Numbered from the stretch's first letter, positions 1 to 7,015 are shown. The stretch: DNA of 13,078 bases from Verrucomicrobiota bacterium (GCA_003219095.1 QHPM01000059.1:1-13078); one strand, 5' to 3'. Notes: generated by a model not told the origin, from the letters alone. Translations and numbers: made by a program.

Positions 1-51
1 CGAGTCCTCCCTGCGCTGTCGCCGGGCTTCTCGTAATCAATCCGAGCACAT

Positions 52-282
52 TCACGTTCGCAAAGGCGCCGCGCCGAGCGCCTCCTGGATCGCAACGGCG
101 CCTTTCTTGTAAACCGTAACGGCGAGTAACTGGCCGTTGAGATAGATCGCCCAGTGGCGTGAACCATAGCGCGCGACTGCAGTGCCGGGTGTACTGCCTT
201 TGCCATTTCCAGCCGCCACGGGAACCGAGCGTCGCGGGCGAGGCGGGGCGCTTGTCGCCATATTGAATCGCGAATTTGCCAT
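52..282 (-). CDS. small conserved hypothetical protein (RHWAIYLNGQLLAVTVYKKG core)
   Basis: This 76-residue ORF reads minus and ends in TGA. Its C-terminal half (RYGSRHWAIY, then LLAVTVYKKGAVAIQEAL) resembles a group of small bacterial proteins of unknown function with a core like 'RHFAIYDxxxLVAVTVYKKGA', predicted as a short beta-sheet plus helix. The N-terminal half is rich in Ala, Pro, Arg and Gly and looks disordered. I chose ATG at 282; a second ATG lies at 261 and a TTG at 381 would give 109 residues. None has a clear Shine-Dalgarno, so the start is uncertain. It lies downstream of the HTH gene at 399-647 on the same strand and may be co-transcribed with it. The family resemblance is from memory and no function is assigned. 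Confidence 0.5.
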   Translation of the reverse strand: MANSRFNMATSAPPRPRRSVPVAAGNGKGSTPGTAVARYGSRHWAIYLNGQLLAVTVYKKGAVAIQEALGAAPLRT

Positions 283-398
283 ATCCAGATTGTTGCAGAA
301 TTCTGAAACATTGTCATGTAATATTTCAAGAAGAATTCCGCTGTTACGATGGCCCGCCCGCCATACTGGCGGCAGACACAAATTCAGTTAGGAATAAC

Positions 399-647
399 TT
401 AACGTCCCCGGCGCTTTCCTTTTCGAACGTTTCGACGGCCGAGCCACGCGTCGATCGCCAAAAGTATTTCAGCGTTTGGCAAGAGATCGCGTCCGATAAT
501 TTGCGCGAGGTTCGATTCCCAAGAGCGTGCTGGGCGACCATATTGTTCGGACAGGTGTCTGGCAAGATTCGCTTTGGCACCACGCGCCGCAAGCTTTCGC
601 TTCACAGCTTCAACCCACTGGTCAAACTGCGGAGTGGCGCGTTTCAT
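399..647 (-). CDS. small XRE/Cro-like helix-turn-helix protein
   Basis: This 82-residue basic protein is nearly all predicted helix. The pattern 'VKRKLAARGAKANLARHL', then a short loop (EQYGRPARSWES), then 'NLAQIIGRDLLPNAEILLAI' fits a lambda-repressor/Cro type fold: a scaffold helix, a helix-turn-helix with a lengthened turn, and the closing 'PNAEILLAIDAWL' helix typical of XRE domains. No other domain is present, so it would be a DNA-binding single-domain regulator. It starts at ATG without a visible Shine-Dalgarno and precedes the small gene at 52-282, which may be its operon partner. The tail RRNVRKGKRRGR is strongly basic. Assignment rests on fold pattern only. Confidence 0.5.
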   Translation of the reverse strand: MKRATPQFDQWVEAVKRKLAARGAKANLARHLSEQYGRPARSWESNLAQIIGRDLLPNAEILLAIDAWLGRRNVRKGKRRGR

Positions 648-654
648 TTGGTGA

Positions 655-1112
655 TTCAGTTCTAAGAGCTAGAGCCGTATGACATCGTAATTTCAAGTTT
701 GCAATCTCAACCCGCGCCCGAATTGGTAAGACGCGCCAGACTTAGGATTCGTCACTACTCCCTCGTGCGTGGTTTCTTCCCTTGCACCATTGGTCAACGG
801 GAGCGAACAGAAACGACCACGTTAGACGCTGATAACGTCAACGTGGCGTCAACAGGGCTTTGCCTATCGGCCACTGAGAAAACAATTTCTTTTGCCCCCC
901 GTGGGGACTAGGGTATGGCACCCCCGAACTTCAGAGAGGAAGGTCTGTGGGGGGGCCCCCAGTTTTACAGATCACCCTTTGGAAGGGCAAGAGACGACAC
1001 TCGCAAGTGGTTAAATGCACTGCGACGGGAGCTTGCCAGTTCTGGCGCCGTTTTTGTGTTGGGTTTCCTGAAGGTCGGACGTGAATCGTTTGGATGTGTT
1101 GCTTTAAGGGTG
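655..1112. other. gene-free stretch with a tRNA relic and G/C homopolymer hairpins
   Basis: Between the HTH gene and the protease gene I see no convincing ORF. ORFs at 699-911 and 915-1262 on the plus strand have no domain pattern, and the second is mostly antisense to the protease. The stretch holds the tRNA-Leu relic (701-789, separate entry) and a run of G/C homopolymers: six C then GTGGGG at 895-906, five C at 921-925, and seven G followed by five C at 949-960, which can fold on themselves. These could be terminators or simply degenerate sequence. Confidence 0.4.
701..789 (+). pseudogene. degenerate tRNA-Leu (UAG) relic
   Basis: Bases 720-749 read as the D-arm and anticodon arm of a class II tRNA-Leu: GAATTGGTA, one extra A, GACGCGCCAGA, then the loop CTTAGGA with anticodon TAG. 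This matches the usual bacterial tRNA-Leu block with one inserted base. The 3' strand of the anticodon stem should be TCTGG but is TTCGT, so the stem does not close. A possible decayed acceptor pairs GCAA (701-704) with TTGC followed by ACCA (782-789), giving about 89 nt, close to a normal tRNA-Leu. The T-arm is not recognisable. It is therefore a dead copy or a fragment left by integration or excision. The core match is strong; the outer ends are less certain. Confidence 0.55.
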
Positions 1113-1868
1113 CTAGTCATCCTCTTTGATCAATTCGGAAATCCTGTTCTTGAAATCGGCCGTCTCCATGATTTCACGAATATGCCATGCCGGAATAACG
1201 ACTGCGATTCCCGCATTTGCGCCGAACCAATACTGTTTCGCCGGATCTGGCGGGGGCGATGAATCGGGTCCGGCTGGTTGAACGGGATGGATTATCTCTG
1301 GCGAATTTGCATGCGCCTGAATTATACCTAGCAGGAAAGCTGTGACGGCGGCGCCGGTTTGCCTCGGCTCTGGACTTAGAAACAACGGAGAACCGCTCGC
1401 GCCAGGAATTGCCATAGTATCAATGAGAAATATCTCTTGTTTCGAAATAATCGGATGGTCACGGTCGCCAAGGTTCAATTCAATCTTCTGCTGATTCGGC
1501 GTTCGAGCTATCGACCCTGTTCGGACGACCGAGAAATTCGAGTCTGCGACATTCGCGAGTAAACTTGGGTAAACAACGTGATCGGTCGGGTGAATTTGCA
1601 CGCTAGAAAAGATTTCCGGCGTGGCAAGTAGCTCAAACGGTATCAGCTCGTATTTGACCTCCGCAGGTATTGAGAACCTAACGGCAACAACATCGGTCTC
1701 GGGATGTTCAAAAAAATCGTGTTCGCGTTTCTTCGCGTCGAGGTCGCACAGGACACGGCCCGATTTGTTAGAATCCGCTGCCGTTTCCGGGAAAACGACG
1801 TAAATTTTTGATTGCTTCTCGGAGCAGATACATCGAGCGGACGTTAGCAGTAGGCATAAAGTTTGCAC
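1113..1868 (-). CDS. trypsin-like serine peptidase domain protein, N-terminus missing or inactive
   Basis: The 251-residue product carries two of the three trypsin-fold landmarks. 'TDVVAVRFSI' (Asp59) fits the catalytic Asp strand, and 'AIPGASGSPLF' (Ser160) fits the nucleophile GxSGSP loop. 'SVVRTGSIAR' (residues 113-122) matches a strand often seen in bacterial Trypsin_2 proteins. The catalytic His, normally in a TxxHV/TAAHC motif 40-50 residues before the Asp, is not found: the equivalent place reads 'LLLTSARCI', with Arg12 where His would sit. In frame the ORF opens at a TAG only 11 codons upstream of this GTG start, so there is no room for a normal N-terminal domain or signal peptide. 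It is probably a truncated or inactive relative. The Pro-rich insert near residues 195-210 (AGPDSSPPPDP) is unusual. Confidence 0.55.
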   Translation of the reverse strand: MQTLCLLLTSARCICSEKQSKIYVVFPETAADSNKSGRVLCDLDAKKREHDFFEHPETDVVAVRFSIPAEVKYELIPFELLATPEIFSSVQIHPTDHVVYPSLLANVADSNFSVVRTGSIARTPNQQKIELNLGDRDHPIISKQEIFLIDTMAIPGASGSPLFLSPEPRQTGAAVTAFLLGIIQAHANSPEIIHPVQPAGPDSSPPPDPAKQYWFGANAGIAVVIPAWHIREIMETADFKNRISELIKEDD

Positions 1869-1937
1869 GCGCGTGAATGGGCCAGAGAATCCGCTGTGCT
1901 ACTAGGCCGGTGACGGTTTGACGCTCGATAGCTGTTA

Positions 1938-1951
1938 TGTTCGATTGAACA
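1938..1951. promoter_or_regulatory. LexA-type operator TGTTC-N4-GAACA
   Basis: The sequence TGTTCGATTGAACA is a perfect inverted repeat of 5-bp arms with a 4-bp spacer. It equals the LexA-binding motif reported for Verrucomicrobia. It lies between the divergent protease gene and the small plus-strand gene at 1954, and overlaps CATAAT (1950-1955), a possible -10 element. A perfect 10-base match is expected about 0.01 times by chance in 13 kb. No second copy was seen in the window. Confidence 0.55.
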
Positions 1952-1953
1952 TA

Positions 1954-2227
1954 ATGCGCGCGCCACGCCTTCAAGACGCACTCGAACGACTCACTGCGGC
2001 GATCCGTAATGTTGAGGCTGAGCTTGCGGCAATGAAAGCCGAACATGACCCGCTCGCGACGCACATCTTCCTGTCGCGGCGCAATTATCGGAACGCGGAC
2101 GACACAAAGGGCGGGAAGCGCCGTGAGATCAACGCACGGCTGAGCTTCAACACTGCATGCGAGCTTGGTTTTCGCGGGGAGCCTTGACGAATGGGAGCGG
2201 CTGATGGGTGCAGTTGCGAGACGGTAG
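1954..2227 (+). pseudogene. small conserved protein next to the LexA-type box, frameshifted at a GGGG run
   Basis: From ATG 1954 the frame codes an N-terminal amphipathic or coiled-coil helix (LQDALERLTAAIRNVEAELAAM), then 'DPLATHIFLSRRNYRNADDTKGGKRREINARLSFNTACELGFRG', and stops at TGA 2185-2187. Leaving out one G from the GGGG at 2176-2179 continues it as SLDEWERLMGAVARR to TAG 2225-2227. 'ACELGFRGSLDEWERLM' reads as one coherent helical ending, so I believe the intact gene codes about 90 residues. As given, the last 15 residues are replaced by 'EP'. A TTG at 1918 is an alternative start, but it would put the operator inside the gene. No known domain; strongly basic middle part. Function unknown; the operator in front suggests DNA-damage control. 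Confidence 0.5.
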
Positions 2228-2301
2228 TTTGCGCGACGAATCGAAAAGCTTCAACAACTGAGCGCCCTGGCTTCTTCCATCTTACCTATCGCGTTCGTTT
2301 G

Positions 2302-2529
2302 TCAGCAGACATCGCCAATCGAAAGGCTAAATGCCGGAGTTGAAGCGACGTTTTTAAGCACGCGCTCGATGAAAACACTCACACATTTCCTAGATACTCC
2401 TAAGCTGTCTGAAATTTCGGCTCTACTCAAACCCTTACCCATTAGTTCGACAACCTGTGACTCGCGGGGCCTCAACAACATTGGTCGATCTTCCCTAACG
2501 GGAGATCGTTTGCTACGATTTCTCTTCAT
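2302..2529 (-). CDS. solo LuxR/GerE-type helix-turn-helix protein
   Basis: The 75-residue product is little more than a LuxR C-terminal DNA-binding domain. 'LRPRESQVVELMGKGLSRAE' matches the GerE opening (LTPREREVLxLLAxGLSNKE), followed by 'ISDSLGVSRKCVSVFIERVL', the recognition helix region. A basic N-terminus (KRNRSKRSPVRED) precedes it and no receiver or ligand domain is present. Start is ATG with no clear Shine-Dalgarno. It is convergent with the small frameshifted gene and divergent from the small gene at 2567. It could be an independent regulator or a truncated end of a larger response regulator; the in-frame ATG and tidy length favour a small regulator. Confidence 0.6.
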   Translation of the reverse strand: MKRNRSKRSPVREDRPMLLRPRESQVVELMGKGLSRAEISDSLGVSRKCVSVFIERVLKNVASTPAFSLSIGDVC

Positions 2530-2566
2530 TGTTCATAACTCGATTTTGCGTGAGACGGTGAGCAAC

Positions 2567-2752
2567 ATGCAATACTGGAAAGTCGTGCTGACAAGCTTTC
2601 CGCTGCCGGGCTGGTGAGGGGTTATTTGCAGCGCGGTGACAAAAGATGGCTGGCGTTGGATCGTTGACGCCCATCGCGAAGGTCGCCGCTACATTGTCCA
2701 TTCCGACGAACTGCTGAGTGCGTTTTTAGAGTTGGAAGCAACATTGCTGTAA
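2567..2752 (+). pseudogene. small GW...WIVDAHR...AFLELE protein gene interrupted by TGA
   Basis: One frame runs from ATG 2567 (preceded by GGTGAG five bases upstream, a good ribosome site) through MQYWKVVLTSFPLPGW, then TGA at 2615-2617, then GVICSAVTKDGWRWIVDAHR and EGRRYIVHSDELLSAFLELE to TAA 2752. I recognise an environmental small-protein family of about 60-70 residues with the plan 'MKYWEIIADNLSKAGWSWGC', then WIVDAHRDGKRFVVRADE, then TAFLELE. The TGA falls where that family has Trp/Ser, so a TGG to TGA change is the simplest explanation. A GTG at 2636 could still start the last 38 residues. Other genes here use TGA as a true stop, so recoding is unlikely. Function of the family is unknown. 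Confidence 0.5.
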
Positions 2753-2912
2753 TCGCACTGGCAAAATTTCGCTCGACTCGCAGCGGCGATTCTGTCAAAA
2801 AGCCGGTCTCAAAGAGAACCTGAATTGTGCAAGGCGTTCTCTCCCGGTAGCTCCTTACCTTTTCAGGTTTGCAGTCCAACAATAGCGCACCGGGAGAAGA
2901 AAGAAGCTCCGT

Positions 2913-4337
2913 ATGAATTGTTCCACTGCCTTCTGCGCTGCCCCTCTACCGCTTCCAAAATCAATCGAACCGTTGCCATTGTGGCGCGGTTTTACTTCCG
3001 TTCTCTTTGCGCTCGCGTTCACCTTTGCGCTTTCGCCGACGGCACGAGCGGTTGATCCACCACCAGACGGCGGCTATCCCAACGACAACACGGCAGAGGG
3101 CAGCGATGCACTCTTCAGCCTCACAACTGGCACGGACAATACGGCAATGGGTTTTAATGCGCTCGAAAGCAACACAAGCGGCTACACCAATACGGCTACC
3201 GGCTCTTTTGCACTCAGTAGCAACACAATGGGCTACTTCAACACGGCAAACGGGGCTAGTGCACTGCGTGCCAACAAAACCGGCCACGACAATACGGCGA
3301 ACGGTTTTGTCGCGCTCTATATCAATACTGGCAACTTCAACACGGCCACCGGTTCTAGTGCCCTCCAGAACAACACAACCGCCAATGACAATACCGCCAA
3401 TGGCTTTCAAGCGCTGTTGAGCAACACAACCGGCTCCAACAACACAGCCAACGGCGCAAATGCCCTGCGGAACAACAACGCCGATAACAACACGGCCAAC
3501 GGCACTAACGCGCTCTTAAGCAACACAACCGGTAACGACAACGCGGCGAGTGGTTTTGGGGCACTTCAAAACAACCAAAGCGGCAACAATAACAGCGCTA
3601 ATGGAACAAACTCGCTATTTCACAATACCAATGGCAATGCAAACACTGCCGTGGGCTTTGCAGCTCTGGGGAACAACAAAACCGGCTCGAACAACATCGC
3701 ATTGGGCGATAATGCGGGTGCAAACGTTACTGGCGGGAGCAATAACATTTATATTGGTGCCTCGGGACCTTCTAGTGAGAGTGGCCACATCCGGATCGGG
3801 AGCCCTGGACCGCAAAATGCCACATTTATCTCGGGTATATATGGAGCGCTATTTGCTAATGGTGTGCAGGTTATTGCGAGCCCAACCGGCCGCTTGGGTA
3901 CGATCGCCTCCTCGGCTCGGTTTAAAGAAGCTGTTGTGCCAATGGACAAGACAAGCGAAGCGATCCTGGCCCTTCACCCCGTGACATTTCGCTACAAACC
4001 GGAATTTGATCCAGCGGGTATTCCGCAGTTTGGCCTCATCGCTGAGGAAGTAGCGAAAATAAATCCCGACTTAATAGCTCGCGATGAGAAGGGCGAAATA
4101 TACACTGTTCGCTATGAAGCGATCAATGCGATGTTGCTTAATGAGTTCCTGAAGGAGCATGGCACGGTCGCGGAACAGCAGGCCAAAGTTGCAAAACAGG
4201 AGAGCACAATCGCCGAACTCAAGGCGACCGTCGCGCAGCAGCAAAAGCAGATTGAAGCCCTCACAGCGACTGTACAGAAAGTGAGCGACCAAGTCGCCCT
4301 CAGCAAACCTGCACCACAGTTAGTCGCCAACCCTTAA
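2913..4337 (+). CDS. secreted Asn-rich repeat protein with C-terminal S74 (tail-fibre type) chaperone domain
   Basis: 474 residues. After a positively charged start there is a likely signal peptide (hydrophobic stretch about 27-41, cleavage near ARA/VDPP at 46). Residues about 57-265 hold 13 repeats, mostly 17 residues long (two are 16), with consensus DNTANGxxALxxNTTGx. This is expected to form a stacked beta-roll like YadA-type heads. Residues about 330-415 form the S74 intramolecular chaperone domain: 'ASSARFKEAVVPMD' gives the Ser333/Lys338 pair with the spacing of the self-cleaving dyad, followed by 'PVTFRYKPEF', 'PQFGLIAEEVAKINPDLI' and 'YTVRYEAINAMLLNEFLKEH'. Residues about 416-462 form a coiled coil. 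In phage tail fibres S74 drives trimerisation and then cuts itself off. Here a trimeric cell-surface fibre or adhesin is inferred. ATG follows an AAGAAAG-type purine stretch. Confidence 0.8.
   Translation: MNCSTAFCAAPLPLPKSIEPLPLWRGFTSVLFALAFTFALSPTARAVDPPPDGGYPNDNTAEGSDALFSLTTGTDNTAMGFNALESNTSGYTNTATGSFALSSNTMGYFNTANGASALRANKTGHDNTANGFVALYINTGNFNTATGSSALQNNTTANDNTANGFQALLSNTTGSNNTANGANALRNNNADNNTANGTNALLSNTTGNDNAASGFGALQNNQSGNNNSANGTNSLFHNTNGNANTAVGFAALGNNKTGSNNIALGDNAGANVTGGSNNIYIGASGPSSESGHIRIGSPGPQNATFISGIYGALFANGVQVIASPTGRLGTIASSARFKEAVVPMDKTSEAILALHPVTFRYKPEFDPAGIPQFGLIAEEVAKINPDLIARDEKGEIYTVRYEAINAMLLNEFLKEHGTVAEQQAKVAKQESTIAELKATVAQQQKQIEALTATVQKVSDQVALSKPAPQLVANP
3081..3701 (+). repeat. 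tandem ~51-bp coding repeat, 13 units
   Basis: The conserved Asn of each unit falls at residues 59, 76, 93, 110, 127, 143, 160, 177, 193, 210, 227, 244 and 261 of the S74 protein, a period of 51 bp with two 48-bp units. The unit sequence is roughly AACACGGC(C/A)AACGG at the conserved point. Copies have drifted at the nucleotide level, so the array is old, not freshly amplified. Confidence 0.75.
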
Positions 4338-4355
4338 ATAGCCATGCCTAACTAA

Positions 4356-4958
4356 TCGCTGACGGACGCTGACCGGCAGCCCAATTACTCGAGGCGCTAC
4401 AGGCGCGCGGCTACAGGACGCCAAATCTCGCTGTTTCTGGATCGCTTCGGAACGGTCGAGCTGATTTCGGCGCCGATAAGATCGATTTCCTACGAAGGGA
4501 ATGGCAGCGGTGGCATTCTTCGCGTCAATGATTTGGCGCTCAGTCTCAATTCGCTGAATCCGCTCTTACGTTCTCTCGAAATCGGCACGACTAAAGACGA
4601 TCAAGTTGCGTTGTCGTTCAGCGGACAAGTTTTTAATTTCGGGGAGCGGCGCGCATCGCAAAGAAACGAACTCGCGGTCGCGCCGCTCCTTGGCGATGAC
4701 GCTTCGATTGCAATGCGGCGGAGTGCTATCAGTTGGCCAACGCCGTTCGATCTCAATTTCATGACTGGGCACTCGCCCTCATGGAAGCGACACTTGTACT
4801 ACCGGCTCACCTGGAAAAAGCGGAACGGCGCCAAACTCGACATGCTTTGGCGGTACGAACAATATTTCTACTCGACCGACCGTTGGGCGAGCGGCTTCAT
4901 GATGCGCGAAGGTTCGACCGGCTTGATTCGCGTTGGTATCTCAAACGATGCTCGCTAA
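4356..4958 (+). pseudogene. unrecognised gene remnant (C-terminal part)
   Basis: One frame is open from after a TAA at 4353-4355 to TGA... at 4958 but has no ATG near its beginning; TTG 4533 is the first usable start and cuts through what looks like coding sequence (LFLDRFGTVELISAPIRSIS). The product has beta-rich, aromatic segments such as 'SWPTPFDLNFMTGHSPSWKR', 'LYYRLTWKKRNGAKLDMLWR' and 'YEQYFYSTDRWASGFM'. This coherent amino acid use suggests a real protein end whose N-terminus has been lost. I do not recognise the family. It follows the S74 gene by only a short gap, and a separate S74 scrap lies after it. Confidence 0.4.
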
Positions 4959-4986
4959 ACGGCTCTGATGAGCGCCCCAGCTTCTC

Positions 4987-5052
4987 TTGCACCTTTCCTA
5001 TATCGGCTTAATGGCTGAGCAAGTGGAAAAGATCGCTCCGAATGCTTTCGGG
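4987..5052 (+). pseudogene. fragment of a second S74 chaperone domain
   Basis: In one frame the bases from 4999 translate as YIGLMAEQVEKIAPNAFG. This matches the S74 signature FGLIAEEVxKxxPDL, also found intact in the upstream gene (residues 373-387). Nothing before or after continues the domain, and there is no start codon for it. It is best read as a leftover of a decayed paralogue of the gene at 2913. The match is short, so the call is tentative. Confidence 0.4.
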
Positions 5053-5094
5053 GTTGGTCACTGTTTGAAACGCGTTACCCTTGAACCGAATATG

Positions 5095-5168
<74 letters not shown>

Positions 5169-5263
5169 GCCCCAAAAGCTTTCGGGGCTGTCGCGCCCTA
5201 GCCTTGGCGAAGGCGGACCTTCGCGAACTTGTCGGGGCCAACAGTGCGAGCTACGAGTCGGCA

Positions 5264-5299
5264 GGCCAGACGTTTGTTTGGCCATCCTTTTTGATTTTT
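5264..5299 (+). terminator. Rho-independent terminator downstream of the tRNA
   Basis: GGCCAGAC (5264-5271) pairs with GTTTGGCC (5276-5283) around a GTTT loop, giving an 8-bp stem with one G-T pair. It is followed by TTTTT at 5288-5292 and TTTTT at 5295-5299. It most likely ends the tRNA transcript, about 95 nt beyond the mature 3' end. Confidence 0.65.
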
Positions 5300-5345
5300 C
5301 AATTGCAGACGGTGCCGAGCGAATACTCTCGTCACATCGAGTCCT

Positions 5346-5376
5346 TCTGTCATGTCGAGCAAAGTCACGACATCTC
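5346..5376. repeat. intergenic hairpin repeat with ATGTCGAGC core
   Basis: ATGTCG and CGACAT form a perfect 6-bp inverted repeat around AGCAAAGTCA, followed by CTCTAAT. The piece TCATGTCGAGC recurs at 5505-5515, where its ATG is also the likely start of the following gene. Similar CATGTCGAGCGxAGTCGAGACAT elements are common between genes in several environmental bacterial groups. Confidence 0.5.
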
Positions 5377-5506
5377 TAATCCTTTGTCCAAGACAGAATA
5401 GTTAGAGATTTCTCGGTCCGAGCCGGACTGGCGTCGTCGCCCGGAATGTCAAAGGAGGATTGCCCAGGCGCCTCTTTCCTGTCATCTCCAGCGAAACCTC
5501 TCGTTC

Positions 5507-6989
5507 ATGTCGAGCGATTCTTTCATCGGATTTGAATGGCGCGTGCCGCGGCGCCTCGCGTTCCTGGCGGAAATCATCTTCATCAGCGCGCTGATTCTTG
5601 TCACGCGTTGCGCGAACTACAGCGATGTCTTTTTCGGTGGGCAAATCAATGATTATCAGGCGACATGATTTTGAGAATTTTCCCAGCGGAACTTCTCCGC
5701 ACACGACCGCGCCTTTCGATTATTTGATTGTGGCGCTCGCCGCGACGCTGACGCCATTGAGCAAAAATGCGCTCGATCTGGCGGGGGCCATCGTGTCGCC
5801 GCTTCTATCCGTGGCGCTGGGAATTTTCCTTTGCTGGTGGACACGAAAAATGCGCCTGCAATTTCGCTGGGGATTTCTCATTCTTTACGGGGCGAGCCCA
5901 ATCCTGGCGCATGGGTTCGCGCTCGGCCGGCCCGATCATCAATCGCTCTTGCTTGCATTAATCACGGTCGCGTTGTGTGCAGAATGGACGTTGGCGGGAG
6001 AGCCAGCGCACTCCTGGAGTATCGTCAGCGGCGCGAGCTGGGCCCTGGCGCTTTGGGTATCGCTGTACGAGCCGCTTGTTTTGCTCGCGGTCGTCGTTGC
6101 ATTTCGTGCCCGCGGTATGACGAAACGGGAACGGCGAATTGGCTGGATTGTTTTTGCCGCGGTTCTTGCAATTGCATTCATCATTGAGCGACGAATTCCA
6201 GCGTGGCCGAGCCGGGAATTTGCCGGGCCGTTGAAGAACTGGAGCGCCACGGTGGGTGAATTGGCCCACGTCTCGTTAGCGAGCGTGATTTGGTTCAACT
6301 GGTGCGGCTGGTTGCTGTTCCTCGCGCCGATTTTGCTTTGGCCGAAACGGAACCGAAATCCACCCTTCTTCCTCATCGCGCTTTTGATCACTGCATTTGC
6401 CCTGACAGTTTGGCAGGCGCGCTGGAGTTATTTTTTTGTGATGATTTTCGTAATGGTGGTTCCGGAAATTTTGTCCGTCCTGCGCAAACCACTAATCGCG
6501 ACAACGATTTTCATCATTGCATTGTTCCCGATCGCGCAAGCATGGGACCATTTGTTTGCGGATGAGGAATTGGCGAGGCGCGCGGAAAACAAAATCGAAC
6601 AGCTCGAGTTGCGCGCAATTTCTTCGCAGGTCGACAGCTCATTCATTGCGCCATGGTGGTTTTCGCCAGCGCTCAGTTATTGGTCGCGACAAGCGGGCGT
6701 AGGCGGGAGTTCGCATGAGAGCATCGGAGGGATCGTCGAAACGGCGAAATTTTTCGAAACGCAGCATACGGAAGAAGCAAAGCAAATACTTAACTGGCAC
6801 AATATTAGCTGGATCGTATCCTATGACGCTGACCGTGTGGCCCAGAATTCCGCGCAGATTCTTGGCAACCCAGTTCCCCAAAACGGTTTGTGTTATTTGC
6901 TCGACCGCCGAGCCAGCGAAGTCCCACCATTTTTACTTCTCATCACACAGACCTCACGCTTCAAACTCTTTCGCGTCGAGAAATCGTAA
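5507..6989 (+). pseudogene. GT-C type membrane glycosyltransferase (STT3/PMT-like), frame broken near 5' end
   Basis: The N-terminus is in one frame from ATG 5507 (MSSDSFIGFEWRVPRRLAFL, first membrane helix AEIIFISALILVT, then RCANYSDVFFGGQIN) and stops at TGA 5666. The rest continues in another frame from about 5649: IIRRHDFENFPSGTSPHTTA, about ten further membrane segments, and a soluble C-terminal domain with 'APWWFSPALSYWSRQAGVGG' and 'SSHESIGG'. In relatives as I remember them, a stretch with a conserved Asp (DADCYxRMTR type) lies between GGQI and the HDFENFP motif. It is absent here, so about 20 codons seem deleted at 5645-5651 with a change of frame. The family moves sugars from lipid carriers onto proteins or other acceptors. 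As sequenced it should be non-functional; translation from 5598 or 5649 would lack the first helix and the acidic motif. Confidence 0.65.
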
Positions 6990-7015
6990 AAAATCCCATT
7001 TTGCGAGCGAAAAGT

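Noticed and set aside
699..911. Plus-strand ORF of 70 codons
   Set aside because: It covers the tRNA-Leu relic and the composition is not protein-like; no ribosome site.
915..1262. Plus-strand ORF of 115 codons
   Set aside because: Its second half is antisense to the protease gene, its first half runs through G/C homopolymers, and it has no domain pattern.
1768..2064. Minus-strand ORF that could supply the missing N-terminus of the protease through a frameshift
   Set aside because: Its translation has no GxGF strand and no TxxHV motif, and it is antisense to the small gene with the LexA-type box.
3081..3701. CRISPR array
   Set aside because: Regular 51-bp periodicity is coding and has no conserved repeat with variable spacers.
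3007..3984. Other-frame ORFs over the fibre gene (3007-3420, 3550-3984 plus, 2961-3410 minus)
   Set aside because: They are by-products of the 51-bp coding repeat, which keeps all frames open.
5065..5093. Promoter for the tRNA (TTGAAA, 17 bases, GAATAT)
   Set aside because: The -10 would end three bases before the mature tRNA, leaving no normal leader; the match is weak.
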